Source of the DNA: Roseibium sp. MMSF_3544
GTDB lineage: Bacteria; Pseudomonadota; Alphaproteobacteria; Rhizobiales; Stappiaceae
DNA: 64,000 nt
Reading direction: 5' to 3'
Assembly: GCF_030732845.1 (NCBI RefSeq)
Contig: NZ_JASHKA010000022.1
Coordinates: 1 to 64,000 of the forward strand
Below the pieces are notes generated by a model, which saw only the letters and a program-made list of their open reading frames with translations, was not told where the DNA came from and searched no databases. Numbering within the stretch: the first letter of the stretch is position 1; the number at the start of each line of letters is the position of its first letter. Shown here piece after piece: positions 34,189-42,334 of the stretch. Both the position numbers and the translations under genes were made by a program.

Positions 34189-35178
34189 ATGAAGACAATA
34201 AAAAGTCTCGCGCTTGTATCGGCATTAGGAGTAGGCCTGATTTCCGGCGCTGCTCAGGCGGCCGATGAACTGACACTGCAACTGAAATGGGTTACGCAAG
34301 GCCAGTTTGCCGGCTATTACGTCGCCAAGGACAAAGGTTTTTACGAGGAAGAAGGCCTCGATGTGACCATCAAACCGGGTGGTCCGGACATCGCGCCTCC
34401 TCAGGTGATTGCCGGCGGCGGTGCCGACGTGATCATCGATTGGATGCCGTCCGCGCTGGCATCTCGTGAAAAGGGCGTGCCGCTCGTCAACATCGCGCAG
34501 CCTTTCAAAAAGTCAGGATTGATGCTGACTTGTCTCAAGGAACATGGAATCGAGTCTCCATCTGATTTTCCAGGCAAAACGATTGGAACTTGGTTCTTCG
34601 GAAACGAATTGCCCCTCCTGTCCTGGATGTCCAAGTTGGGTTACGCAACTGACGGATCTGATGGCGGGGTCACGATTCAGAAGATCAATTTCAACGTAGA
34701 TCCACTGCTTCAAAAACAGGTCGAATGCGCTACGACCATGACCTACAACGAGTACTGGCAAGTGATCGACGCAGGAATCCCAGAGAGCGATCTCGTGGTG
34801 TTCAAATACGAAGATCATGGCGTTGCGACACTCGAAGACGGCCTTTACGTACTGGAATCCAGTTTGGAAGACGACGCCATGGTCGACAAGCTGGCTCGCT
34901 TCGTCAAAGCGTCCATGAAAGGATGGGCTTACGCCGCTGAAAATCCGGACGAAGCGACTGAAATCGTTTTGGAAAACGACGCGACCGGTGCTCAGACCGA
35001 AAAGCACCAGAAACGGATGATCGGTGAAATCGTCAAGCTCGTTGATGGTTCGGACGGCAAGCTTGATATGGACGCGTACAATCGCACGGTCGAAACCCTG
35101 CTGTCGGCAGGTTCCGATCCGGTCATTACCAAAGCGCCGGAAGGTGCAACGTCGACCGCAGTGACCGACAAGCTTTAA
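34189..35178 (+). CDS. NMT1/THI5-like ABC substrate-binding protein (solitary; possible pyrimidine ligand)
   Basis: A 329-residue periplasmic binding protein (NMT1/THI5/SsuA class) with a signal peptide MKTIKSLALVSALGVGLISG, cleaved near AQA-ADEL. LQLKWVTQGQFAGYYVAKDKGFYEEEGLDV is the family's N-terminal hallmark, and proteins of this type bind pyrimidine precursors, riboflavin-like compounds or sulfonates. I chose the ATG at 34189, six bases after AGGGGA, over the ATG at 34183. No permease or ATPase gene is adjacent, so it must borrow one encoded elsewhere. The RutR-like site upstream points to a pyrimidine or related ligand. A strong terminator follows. Confidence 0.85.
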   Translation: MKTIKSLALVSALGVGLISGAAQAADELTLQLKWVTQGQFAGYYVAKDKGFYEEEGLDVTIKPGGPDIAPPQVIAGGGADVIIDWMPSALASREKGVPLVNIAQPFKKSGLMLTCLKEHGIESPSDFPGKTIGTWFFGNELPLLSWMSKLGYATDGSDGGVTIQKINFNVDPLLQKQVECATTMTYNEYWQVIDAGIPESDLVVFKYEDHGVATLEDGLYVLESSLEDDAMVDKLARFVKASMKGWAYAAENPDEATEIVLENDATGAQTEKHQKRMIGEIVKLVDGSDGKLDMDAYNRTVETLLSAGSDPVITKAPEGATSTAVTDKL

Positions 35179-35210
35179 GCTTTTCGGAGCATTTTCCAAG
35201 GAATTGAAGG

Positions 35211-35233
35211 GCCGCCCGAAAGGGCGGCTTTTT
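35211..35233 (+). terminator. Rho-independent terminator after the binding-protein gene
   Basis: The stem GCCGCCC (35211-35217) and GGGCGGC (35222-35228) around a GAAA tetraloop is followed at once by TTTTT. It lies 32 bp after the stop codon, so the binding protein is transcribed alone. Confidence 0.93.
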
Positions 35234-35299
35234 GTTGTGTACTGAACGCGCAATTGGGCCTAAGACACAACCGAGACTGTTTCCGACTGGGCATTGCCG

Positions 35300-36598
35300 A
35301 TGACGAAGAAAGCTGTCGTGCTCGGAGCTTATGGCTTCATTGGCGCCGCCTGTGTCCGGGCGCTGCAGACACGGGGCTATTCGGTTTGCGGCGTCGGGCG
35401 TTCGCGGGCGGCCGCGCAAATGGTTTTTCCGGAGCTGGTCTGGGTCATTCGGGACATTGGCGCAACGACCGTAGAGGACTGGCAGGATATCTTCCAGGAT
35501 GCGGATGTGGTGGTGAATGCCTCGGGCGCGCTGCAGGACGGAGCGCGGGACAACCTGGCCGCTATTCATGAGACGGCGGTTGATCGCATTTGCAAGGCGC
35601 TGTCCGGAACGCCAACGCGCCTCATCCAGATCTCCGCAGCCGGTGTGTCGGAAGACGCACCAACAGAGTTCTTCCGCTCCAAGGCCAGGGGTGATGCGAC
35701 GATCATGGCGTCCGAACTGGACTGGATTGTCCTGCGTCCGGTGCTTGTTCTCGGACCTCAGGCCTATGGCGGCACTGCCTTGTTGCGGGCAGCGGCTGCT
35801 TTCCCGCTCATTGAGGCGCGCGTGATGCCCGGCTCTCAGATTCAGACTATCCATGTCGATGATCTGGCAAGCGCTGTTGTTCAGGTGGCCGATGGAGACC
35901 GGGGAAGCCGTTTCGTTGCGGACCTAACGGAAGACGGCCACCAGACATTTTCCGAACTGACCGCAACGCTCCGTTCCTGGCTTGGATATCCGCAATGGCG
36001 CTATCGCCTGACTGTGCCGCAATGGGCTCTGTCGCTTGTTGGAAAGTGTGCCGATGGGCTCGGCTGGCTTGGCTGGCGTTCGCCGCTCAGAACCAATGCC
36101 TTGTTGTCGCTGAAAAACGGTGTCATCGGCAATCCGGACACGTGGACAGAACGGGGCGGCCAATCCGTGAAGTCCTTGCGCGAGACGCTCGAGCATATCC
36201 CGGCAACCGCGCAGGAGCGCAGTTTTGCCAGATTTTACCTGGCGCTGCCCGTTGCAATTGGCTGCCTGTCGCTGTTCTGGGTCCTCTCGGGCCTTTTCGG
36301 CCTTGTGTCGTTCACGGCCGCAAAGGCAGTGCTGACCAGCCAGGGTGTTTCTGAAGCGGTCGCCGGGGCAGCGGTTTTGGGCGGGGTGGCAGCAGATCTG
36401 GTTTTGGGCATTGGCGTTTTGCTCCGGCGCTGGACCAGACGCGCCTGCTTCGGAATGATTGCCGTTTCTGCGTTCTATCTCTTCATGGGCACGATCCTGA
36501 CGCCGCATCTTTGGGCCGATCCGCTCGGTGTGTTCGTGAAGGTTCTGCCGTCGATTATCCTGGCGATGCTGGTCGCAATGGTCTGGGAGGAGCGCTGA
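35300..36598 (+). CDS. NAD(P)-binding SDR-family protein with C-terminal DoxX-like membrane domain
   Basis: About 432 residues. The first 280 form an atypical short-chain-dehydrogenase fold (VVLGAYGFIGAACVRAL nucleotide loop, ASGALQDGARDN, LIQISAAGVSED). The last 130 carry about four hydrophobic helices resembling the DoxX family (LALPVAIGCLSLFWVLSGLFG to the C-terminus). Such fusions are usually annotated as NDUFA9-like or epimerase/DoxX proteins of unknown substrate. The ATG at 35300 is preferred over an in-frame TTG at 35294, though its ribosome site is weak. It overlaps the DUF2269 gene by one base, so the two probably work at the same membrane site. Confidence 0.8.
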   Translation: MTKKAVVLGAYGFIGAACVRALQTRGYSVCGVGRSRAAAQMVFPELVWVIRDIGATTVEDWQDIFQDADVVVNASGALQDGARDNLAAIHETAVDRICKALSGTPTRLIQISAAGVSEDAPTEFFRSKARGDATIMASELDWIVLRPVLVLGPQAYGGTALLRAAAAFPLIEARVMPGSQIQTIHVDDLASAVVQVADGDRGSRFVADLTEDGHQTFSELTATLRSWLGYPQWRYRLTVPQWALSLVGKCADGLGWLGWRSPLRTNALLSLKNGVIGNPDTWTERGGQSVKSLRETLEHIPATAQERSFARFYLALPVAIGCLSLFWVLSGLFGLVSFTAAKAVLTSQGVSEAVAGAAVLGGVAADLVLGIGVLLRRWTRRACFGMIAVSAFYLFMGTILTPHLWADPLGVFVKVLPSIILAMLVAMVWEER

Positions 36599-37077
36599 TG
36601 GTGTATGAGCTGCTGCGTTTTGCCCACGTGATCGGCGCCTGCGTGCTTCTTGGAACCGGTGCGGGGATCGCGTTTTTCATGGTCATCTCGAACCGGTCTC
36701 AGGATCCGGTGCTCATTGCCCATGTCTCGGGCATCGTCGTCCTGGCTGACACGGTGTTCACGGCAACGGCCGCGATCCTTCAGCCGGTCACCGGGTATTT
36801 TCTCACGCGAGAAGCCGGTTGGCCGCTTTTTGAAGGCTGGGTGTTTGTGTCATTGATCCTCTATGTGGTTGTCGGGCTTTTCTGGCTTCCTGTGGTCTGG
36901 ATCCAGATCCGATTGCGCCGGCTGGCGCAAGAGGCCGCGCTGGCGGGTGCTGCGCTCCCCGACGACTATCACAGGCTCTACCGCATCTGGTTCGCCTGCG
37001 GGTTTCCGGCCTTCGCCGCAGTCCTTGCCATCATCTGGCTGATGCTGACGCGCCCGGACCTGTCGTCTTGGATCTAG
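36598..37077 (+). CDS. DUF2269-family integral membrane protein
   Basis: A 159-residue protein with four hydrophobic helices, starting MVYELLRFAHVIGACVLLGTGAG, which matches the DUF2269 (predicted integral membrane) family. His9 and other conserved residues in the first helix could bind a cofactor, but no function is established. The ATG overlaps the stop of the SDR-DoxX gene as TGATG. The gene ends 4 bp inside a minus-strand small ORF (37074-37172), so the two converge. Confidence 0.82.
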   Translation: MVYELLRFAHVIGACVLLGTGAGIAFFMVISNRSQDPVLIAHVSGIVVLADTVFTATAAILQPVTGYFLTREAGWPLFEGWVFVSLILYVVVGLFWLPVVWIQIRLRRLAQEAALAGAALPDDYHRLYRIWFACGFPAFAAVLAIIWLMLTRPDLSSWI

Positions 37078-37172
37078 TTTGAGGACTTCCGCATCAAGAT
37101 CCAGATCATGGCACCGATAAAGGCGAATGTACCGAGATTGAGAAATGTATCGACGGGGTCACCGATCAGCAT
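37074..37172 (-). CDS. Small single-helix membrane protein overlapping the BCCT gene end
   Basis: A 32-codon frame starts with an ATG at 37172, inside the last codons of the BCCT transporter gene, and overlaps it by 14 bp in another frame. A GGAGG lies 6 bases upstream of this ATG, within the transporter's own coding end, giving textbook translational coupling. The product is one hydrophobic helix (NLGTFAFIGAMIWILM) between a short polar start (MLIGDPVDTF) and a basic end (RKSSN). It could be a small accessory subunit of the transporter. Function is unknown; the good ribosome site and helix make it more than a chance frame. Confidence 0.6.
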   Translation of the reverse strand: MLIGDPVDTFLNLGTFAFIGAMIWILMRKSSN

Positions 37173-38670
37173 GCTCGGCCTCCATTTTTGCATCCTGTAA
37201 AAGCGCCCGGATCAGACAGACCATCAGCAGAACGGTGATGAACACGAAGGGAAGGGCGCCGAGTGCGATCAGGGTCTTCACCGCCTGTATGGAGCCAGAA
37301 AGGATCATCGCAGCTCCCAGGATGCCCAGGAGGCCGCCCCAGATGACCCGCACCTTGGCGCTCGGGTCAGGATTGCCGCCGGTGGAAAACATGCCCAGCA
37401 CAAAAGCCGCGCTGACAACGCTGGTGACGATAAACAGAAAGGCAGCGGCGATGGTCGCGATTGTCGTGAGCGTTGTGAGGGGGAGCCTGTCCAGCAGCGC
37501 AAAGGTCATGCGCTCAACGTTGGTTTGTGTGAGCGCCAGCAGTTGGCCCTGGCCGTTCAAAGTGTCATAGAGACCGACGCCGCCAAACGCCCCGAACCAG
37601 ATCATTGAAAACAGCGTCGGGCCGATCAGCACGCCGAGAACGAATTCCCGGATTGTGCGTCCCTTGGAAATACGAGCAACAAAGACCCCGACAAATGGAC
37701 CCCAAGCGATCCACCAGACCATGTAGGTCAGTGTCCACTCCCGGAACCACTGATTGACCTGGTCGCCGAAGAACGTGAAGGTTTGCAGGCCCCTCGGAAT
37801 GACCACGGCTACATAACTGCCGATCCCGCCGATGATGGAGTTCATGAGATACTCCGACGGTCCGAGGATGATTGTATAGGCGACCAGCCCGATCGCCAGG
37901 GCCATGGCGATGTTGGAGAGCTTGGCCATGCCGCTGCCCAGATCGACCAGCAGTGGCGGGATATAGGCGGCAACCATGATCAGGAAAACGATGGTCACGA
38001 GATAGGGAGGCGTCGTCTCACCGCCGATGAGAACCGTCACGCCGTCGGCAACCTGAAAAACGCCCATGGCGACCGACCCGCCGACACCGATCGCAATGGC
38101 TGCGATCGCCATGAAATCGGAAAACCAGCCGACGGTTGTCGCCCATCCTTCACGCGGAAACAGGTTCTTGACCGGGGCGCTGACCAGCATCGGCGTTCCG
38201 CGCCGGAAGCTGAAATAGGCGATCGTCAACGCGGTCGTGCCGTAAATTGCCCAGGCGTGAATGCCCCAGTTGAAGTTTGCCGCCAAGAGGGCTTGTTCCG
38301 CCGCGATGGGTTCGGGCAGATATTCGCTGATAACGCGATAATGGGTCAGCGGCTCGGCGACCGCCCAGAACAAGAGACCGACACCCATGCCTGCGGCAAA
38401 GAGCATGGCAATCCAGGTGGGCGTTGAGTATTCCGGGCGGTCCGTGTCCGCACCAAGACGGATATCGCCGAATTTCGTCACCGTCAGCGCCAGGCAGAAC
38501 ACCAGCATGAGGGTTACCGACAGCATGACGAACCAGCCGCGGCTGACGAAATACTGATCGACGATGGTGCTAGCCATGCTCTGCAGGCTGCCCGGATCGA
38601 CAACACCCCAAATGCCTATGAAAGCGCATAGGGTGATCGATGCTGCCAGAAGCAAACGGGAGTTTTGCAT
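37159..38670 (-). CDS. BCCT-family betaine/choline/carnitine-type transporter
   Basis: A 503-residue secondary transporter with 12 predicted helices. Family signatures are GMGVGLLFWAVAEPLTHY (helix 3 unwound segment), the aromatic-rich WTLTYMVWWIAWGPFVGVFVARISKGRTIREF and FIVTSVVSAAFVLGM, given as landmarks. No extended osmosensory C-terminal domain is present, so it is probably a nutrient rather than a stress transporter. The ATG at 38670 opens the first helix; the extra N-terminal codons to 38718 look spurious. Its stop codon lies within a downstream small ORF. It is separated from preA by a strong terminator, so is not part of the pre operon. Confidence 0.92.
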   Translation of the reverse strand: MQNSRLLLAASITLCAFIGIWGVVDPGSLQSMASTIVDQYFVSRGWFVMLSVTLMLVFCLALTVTKFGDIRLGADTDRPEYSTPTWIAMLFAAGMGVGLLFWAVAEPLTHYRVISEYLPEPIAAEQALLAANFNWGIHAWAIYGTTALTIAYFSFRRGTPMLVSAPVKNLFPREGWATTVGWFSDFMAIAAIAIGVGGSVAMGVFQVADGVTVLIGGETTPPYLVTIVFLIMVAAYIPPLLVDLGSGMAKLSNIAMALAIGLVAYTIILGPSEYLMNSIIGGIGSYVAVVIPRGLQTFTFFGDQVNQWFREWTLTYMVWWIAWGPFVGVFVARISKGRTIREFVLGVLIGPTLFSMIWFGAFGGVGLYDTLNGQGQLLALTQTNVERMTFALLDRLPLTTLTTIATIAAAFLFIVTSVVSAAFVLGMFSTGGNPDPSAKVRVIWGGLLGILGAAMILSGSIQAVKTLIALGALPFVFITVLLMVCLIRALLQDAKMEAEHADR

Positions 38671-38746
38671 AAGTCGCCACCTAGAGCCCTTTTGGAGAAT
38701 ACAGGCTAACGGCAGCAAGGGAGGACATCAACGCCTGCTGAACCGA

Positions 38747-38780
38747 AAAAGCGCAGGCATTTGTGGGACTTGCCTGCGCC
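38747..38780 (-). terminator. Rho-independent terminator after preA
   Basis: On the minus strand a 9-bp stem GCGCAGGCA / TGCCTGCGC (plus-strand 38752-38760 and 38772-38780, loop 11 nt) is followed by five T residues (38747-38751). It lies 21 bp after the preA stop and ends the preT-preA transcript before the BCCT gene. Confidence 0.92.
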
Positions 38781-38801
38781 TTGTCGAAATTGCGGATCCG
38801 A

Positions 38802-40115
38802 TTATTCCGCTGCGTCTTTCACCGCCATCGGGTTGTTCGGGTGGGTCGTCCAGTTGGCGTAGTCCTTTTCCACCACCTTCTTGGTCCGCGGATCGATGCT
38901 TCCAGGTGCCATGGCGTCCATGGTGATGCAGTTTTCGACCGGACAGACGCTGACACACAGGTTGCAGCCAACGCACTCCTCATCGATCACCTCGAACCGG
39001 CGTTCACCGTCGACCATGCTGGTAATCGCCTGGTGGGACGTATCCTCGCAGGCAATGTGGCAGCGGCCGCACATGATGCACAGGTCCTGATCGATCTTGG
39101 CCTTGGCGATGTAGTTGAGGTTCAGATACTGCCAGTCGGACACGTTCGGAACCGCGCGGCCAACGATCTGGTCAACCGACGTGAAGCCTTTCTCGTCCAT
39201 CCAGTCGCTGAGCCCGTCGATCATGTCTTCGACGACCTTGAAGCCATAAGTCATGGCAGCAGTACAGACCTGGACGGAGCCAGCGCCGAGGGCCATGAAT
39301 TCGGCCGCATCGCGCCAGTTGGTGATGCCCCCAATGCCGGAGATGGGCAGGCCGTGGGTTGACGGGTCGCGGGCAATCTCGGCAACCATATTGAGCGCGA
39401 TCGGCTTGACGGCCGGCCCGCAATATCCACCGTGAGCCCCTTTACCGTCGACGGAAGGCGACGGTGACATGATGTCCAGATCAACACCCATGATCGAGTT
39501 GATGGTGTTGATCAGGGAGACGGCATCTGCGCCGCCTGCCTTTGCCGCCTGCGCAGGTTTGCGAATGTCCGTGATGTTGGGCGTCAGCTTGACGATGCAG
39601 GGCATGCGCGAGTGCTGCTTGACCCAGCGGGTCACCATCTCGATATATTCGGGAACCTGGCCGACCGCCGATCCCATGCCACGCTCGCTCATCCCGTGAG
39701 GGCAGCCGAAATTCAGCTCAACTCCGTCCGCACCGGTTTCCTCGACGCGCTTCAGGATGTCGATCCAGTTCTGTTCCTCGCATGGAACCATGAGAGAAAC
39801 GACCAGCGCGCGGTCCGGCCAGTCCCGCTTGACCTGCTTTATTTCGCGCAGGTTAACTTCCAGCGGCCTGTCGGTGATCAGCTCGATATTGTTCAGACCG
39901 ATCAGTTGCCGGTCCTTGCCGTGAATGGCGCCATAGCGCGGACCGTTGACATTGACGATGGCCGGGTCTTCGCCGAGTGTTTTCCAGACGACCCCGCCCC
40001 AGCCGGCCTTGAAGGCTCTGACGACATTGTATTCCTTGTCCGTCGGCGGCGCCGATGCCAGCCAGAACGGATTCGTCGATTTGATCCCGATGAAATCCGT
40101 GCGCAGATCAGCCAT
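38802..40115 (-). CDS. preA: NAD-dependent dihydropyrimidine dehydrogenase subunit PreA
   Basis: A 437-residue FMN TIM-barrel subunit (dihydroorotate-dehydrogenase-like, about 1-310) with a C-terminal 4Fe-4S domain: CIMCGRCHIACED and CVGCNLCVSVCPVENC each supply four cysteines. Barrel landmarks are GWGGVVWKTLG, ELNFGCPHGMSERGMGSAVGQ and PISGIGGI. It reduces uracil and thymine to the 5,6-dihydro forms, the first step of reductive pyrimidine breakdown, using electrons from PreT. Its ATG overlaps the preT stop by 8 bp. Dihydropyrimidinase and beta-ureidopropionase genes, the next steps, are not in the window. Confidence 0.94.
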   Translation of the reverse strand: MADLRTDFIGIKSTNPFWLASAPPTDKEYNVVRAFKAGWGGVVWKTLGEDPAIVNVNGPRYGAIHGKDRQLIGLNNIELITDRPLEVNLREIKQVKRDWPDRALVVSLMVPCEEQNWIDILKRVEETGADGVELNFGCPHGMSERGMGSAVGQVPEYIEMVTRWVKQHSRMPCIVKLTPNITDIRKPAQAAKAGGADAVSLINTINSIMGVDLDIMSPSPSVDGKGAHGGYCGPAVKPIALNMVAEIARDPSTHGLPISGIGGITNWRDAAEFMALGAGSVQVCTAAMTYGFKVVEDMIDGLSDWMDEKGFTSVDQIVGRAVPNVSDWQYLNLNYIAKAKIDQDLCIMCGRCHIACEDTSHQAITSMVDGERRFEVIDEECVGCNLCVSVCPVENCITMDAMAPGSIDPRTKKVVEKDYANWTTHPNNPMAVKDAAE

Positions 40116-41499
40116 GGGTATTCTCCCTCGATTCCGCAGTCGCTTGCGCTTGTCCGCTCAGGGCAGCGTGAATGCTCTCAGCGGCTATCTTGCCGTCTTC
40201 AACGGCAGTAACCGTGAGGTCTTCGCCGCCAAGGACGCAGTCGCCCCCGGCCCAGACATCGCCGAGGTTGGTCTTGCGATCGGCGTCGACGACGATGCGC
40301 CCCCGTTCGGTCTTGATCGACGCATCCAGGTCGTCCAGCACCAAAGTCTGCCCGACCGCCTTGAACACCATGTCTGCCGGCAGCGTCAGAAATTCGCCGA
40401 TGCCCTGAAGACTACCATCTTCTGCGGTTCGGGTCCTTTCCAACTCGATCGAGTTGACATGGCCGTCTTCGACAACAAGCGCATGTGGTTGTGCACTGGT
40501 CAGGATTTTGACGCCGGTGGTTTGAGCAAGTTCCTGTTCAAATTTCGACGCATTCATCCGGTCCTGTCCGCGCCGGTAGACGATCGTAACGTCGTCGGCA
40601 CCGAGCAGTTTCTTCTGGACCGCGATATCAACTGCCGTCATGCCGCCGCCGATGACAACGATGTGCCGGCCGACGGGAAGCGATGCCAGATCGTCCGTCT
40701 GCCGCAGATCGGCGATGTAATCGACTGCGTTCAGAACGCCGTTGTGGCCTTCGTTGTCCTTGTTCAGCGCGTTCACGCCTCCAAGTCCGACACCAAGAAA
40801 CACCGCGTCATAGGTTGCACGAAGCTCTGCGAGATCGAGTTCCGCCCCAAGCCGCATGCCGGTTTTGAGTTCGATGCCGCCGATTGAAAGAATGAAGTCC
40901 ACTTCACGAGCAGCAAAGTTGTCGACGGTCTTGTAGGACGCGATGCCGTATTCGTTCAGCCCGCCCGCCTTTTCGCGAGCGTCGAACAGCGTGACGTCAT
41001 GACCGTGCACGGCCAGACGGTGGGCGCAGGACAAACCCGCTGGTCCGGCACCGACAACCGCGACTTTCATGCCTGTCGGCGCGGCACGGTTGAATGGGGT
41101 GGTGTCGTGCCCGGCCATATAGTGGTCTGTCGCATGACGCTGCAATTGCCCGATCTTCACAGGCTTGCCTTCAGCAACTTCGCGCACGCACACCTGTTCA
41201 CACAGCGTTTCTGTTGGGCAAACCCTCGCGCACATGCCGCCGAGGATGTTCTGTTCAAAGATCGTCTTTGCCGAACCGTCAGGATTGCCGGTTGAGATCT
41301 GGCGTATGAACTGGGGAATGTCGATGCCGGTCGGGCACGCCTGCACGCACGGCGCGTCATAGCAAAAATAGCAGCGGTCGGCCTCGACCTGCGCCTCATG
41401 AGGTTCCAGCAACGGATGGAGGTCGCTAAAGTTCTCCGCGTATGCATCCCTCGGCAGGCGTCCGGGCGAGATATCCGGGCCGGCTTTCGTCTGGGTCAT
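40108..41499 (-). CDS. preT: NAD-dependent dihydropyrimidine dehydrogenase subunit PreT
   Basis: A 463-residue flavoprotein of the glutamate-synthase-small-subunit type. The N-terminal Fe-S domain (CYFCYDAPCVQACP, and CARVCPTETLCEQVC) is followed by an FAD Rossmann fold (VVGAGPAGLSCAHRLA) and an NAD(H)-binding fold (VIGGGMTAVDIAVQ). It oxidises NADH and passes electrons to PreA. It is the first gene of the two-gene operon. A RutR-like palindrome lies about 87 bp before its start (41586-41601), consistent with pyrimidine control. Its end overlaps preA, keeping the subunits in step. Confidence 0.93.
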   Translation of the reverse strand: MTQTKAGPDISPGRLPRDAYAENFSDLHPLLEPHEAQVEADRCYFCYDAPCVQACPTGIDIPQFIRQISTGNPDGSAKTIFEQNILGGMCARVCPTETLCEQVCVREVAEGKPVKIGQLQRHATDHYMAGHDTTPFNRAAPTGMKVAVVGAGPAGLSCAHRLAVHGHDVTLFDAREKAGGLNEYGIASYKTVDNFAAREVDFILSIGGIELKTGMRLGAELDLAELRATYDAVFLGVGLGGVNALNKDNEGHNGVLNAVDYIADLRQTDDLASLPVGRHIVVIGGGMTAVDIAVQKKLLGADDVTIVYRRGQDRMNASKFEQELAQTTGVKILTSAQPHALVVEDGHVNSIELERTRTAEDGSLQGIGEFLTLPADMVFKAVGQTLVLDDLDASIKTERGRIVVDADRKTNLGDVWAGGDCVLGGEDLTVTAVEDGKIAAESIHAALSGQAQATAESRENTHG

Positions 41500-41585
41500 G
41501 TAGATCTCCGGAAGGTTGGCGATCGTATTTCAAGGGCGGCTTCCTTCGTTTTTTGAGGAAGCTCGAAAGCCTATTGGGCAAAAAT

Positions 41586-41601
41586 TTGAACACTTAGTCA
41601 A
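41586..41601. promoter_or_regulatory. Candidate RutR-like operator upstream of preT
   Basis: TTGAACACTTAGTCAA matches 12 of the 14 defined positions of TTGACCA-N2-TGGTCAA, with mismatches at positions 5 and 11. It sits in the AT-rich region upstream of preT, where an operator would be expected. The rest of the 271-bp gap to the next gene holds no other clear feature. Confidence 0.5.
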
Positions 41602-41770
41602 ATATTTTTAGAACAATTAAAAACTTGAGGCTGATATTCAGCAATTAAATTGCTGCGAACACAGTGGGTTAAGCCAATTAAGTGGCATGATTAAATTATA
41701 GTCAAAGTTCCGGATTCTCCAAATCGCTTTGGGACTTGAGCGTCAGACCTGCGCATTTTGGAAAGTCGGC

Positions 41771-42025
41771 TTAGATAGAGCGCTGAAACAGAAGAAATTC
41801 GGACGATCCATTTGAGCGCAAGATCGGTCTACCGAAACGGACAAGGAGCGCGCGCACCGCCAGTACCAAAAGGCTCACTGGCCAAAAAACGGAAATCAGA
41901 AAGACGCGCATCAGGCGCGATGGAGTGCTCGCGACATTTTCCAAGAGTTCCGCGGAAGAGACAATCAGGAACACCAATGTGAACGCGCCATAGAGTATGG
42001 CGCCGGCCAAAAATCCAAAAAACAT
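41771..42025 (-). CDS. Small hypothetical membrane protein with two helices
   Basis: An 84-residue frame beginning MFFGFLAGAILYGAFTLVFLIVSS, with a second hydrophobic helix LMRVFLISVFWPVSLLVLAVRAL and a basic, polar tail. The ATG at 42025 follows AAGGTGGG at about 8 bases; a GTG at 42037 is an alternative. Two clean helices with an arginine-bearing loop make a real membrane protein likely. I recognise no family and no partner: it stands alone in an AT-rich, gene-poor gap upstream of preT, and is transcribed in the same direction. Confidence 0.55.
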   Translation of the reverse strand: MFFGFLAGAILYGAFTLVFLIVSSAELLENVASTPSRLMRVFLISVFWPVSLLVLAVRALLVRFGRPILRSNGSSEFLLFQRSI

Positions 42026-42334
42026 GTTACTGCCCACCTTCGGCTACGCGACGCCGCAATCCGGAGCCTTTGCCCATCTGCCCGGATGCGGAGTTTACCG
42101 TTACGTCAGGCTTTCGATCATAGCGCGGTTTGTGGCTGAAACGCCGCACGGAAGGGCGGGGAAGGATTTGGTTTGAAGTTATACCCAGAAAAGGCCGAAT
42201 TGTTTCAGGGGCATCTTTAGAGAGACAATCAGAAGTTTATTCAAGGTTGTATTGACGGATCTTCGCACCACAAACAGCTCGCTTTGGGGAACAAAAATCG
42301 TCAGCGGTCCGGTGCATAAACTGACGACCCGCGG
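42026..42334. other. Gene-free gap between the small membrane protein and the UnbV-domain gene
   Basis: Apart from a terminator for the UnbV-domain gene at 42293-42326, I see nothing here. The stretch probably carries the promoter of the small membrane protein gene, but no clear -35/-10 pair can be picked. Confidence 0.5.
42293..42326 (-). terminator. Rho-independent terminator after the UnbV-domain gene
   Basis: On the minus strand a 6-bp stem CGTCAG / CTGACG (plus-strand 42299-42304 and 42321-42326) is followed, after one A, by five T residues. It lies just after the stop at 42335 and would end the three-gene transcript that starts with the ROK regulator. Confidence 0.65.

Noticed and set aside
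34189..35178. Binding protein as a thiamine-precursor (ThiY) protein
   Set aside because: No thi genes or TPP riboswitch are visible nearby, and the RutR-like site points to pyrimidines instead; I kept the ligand open.
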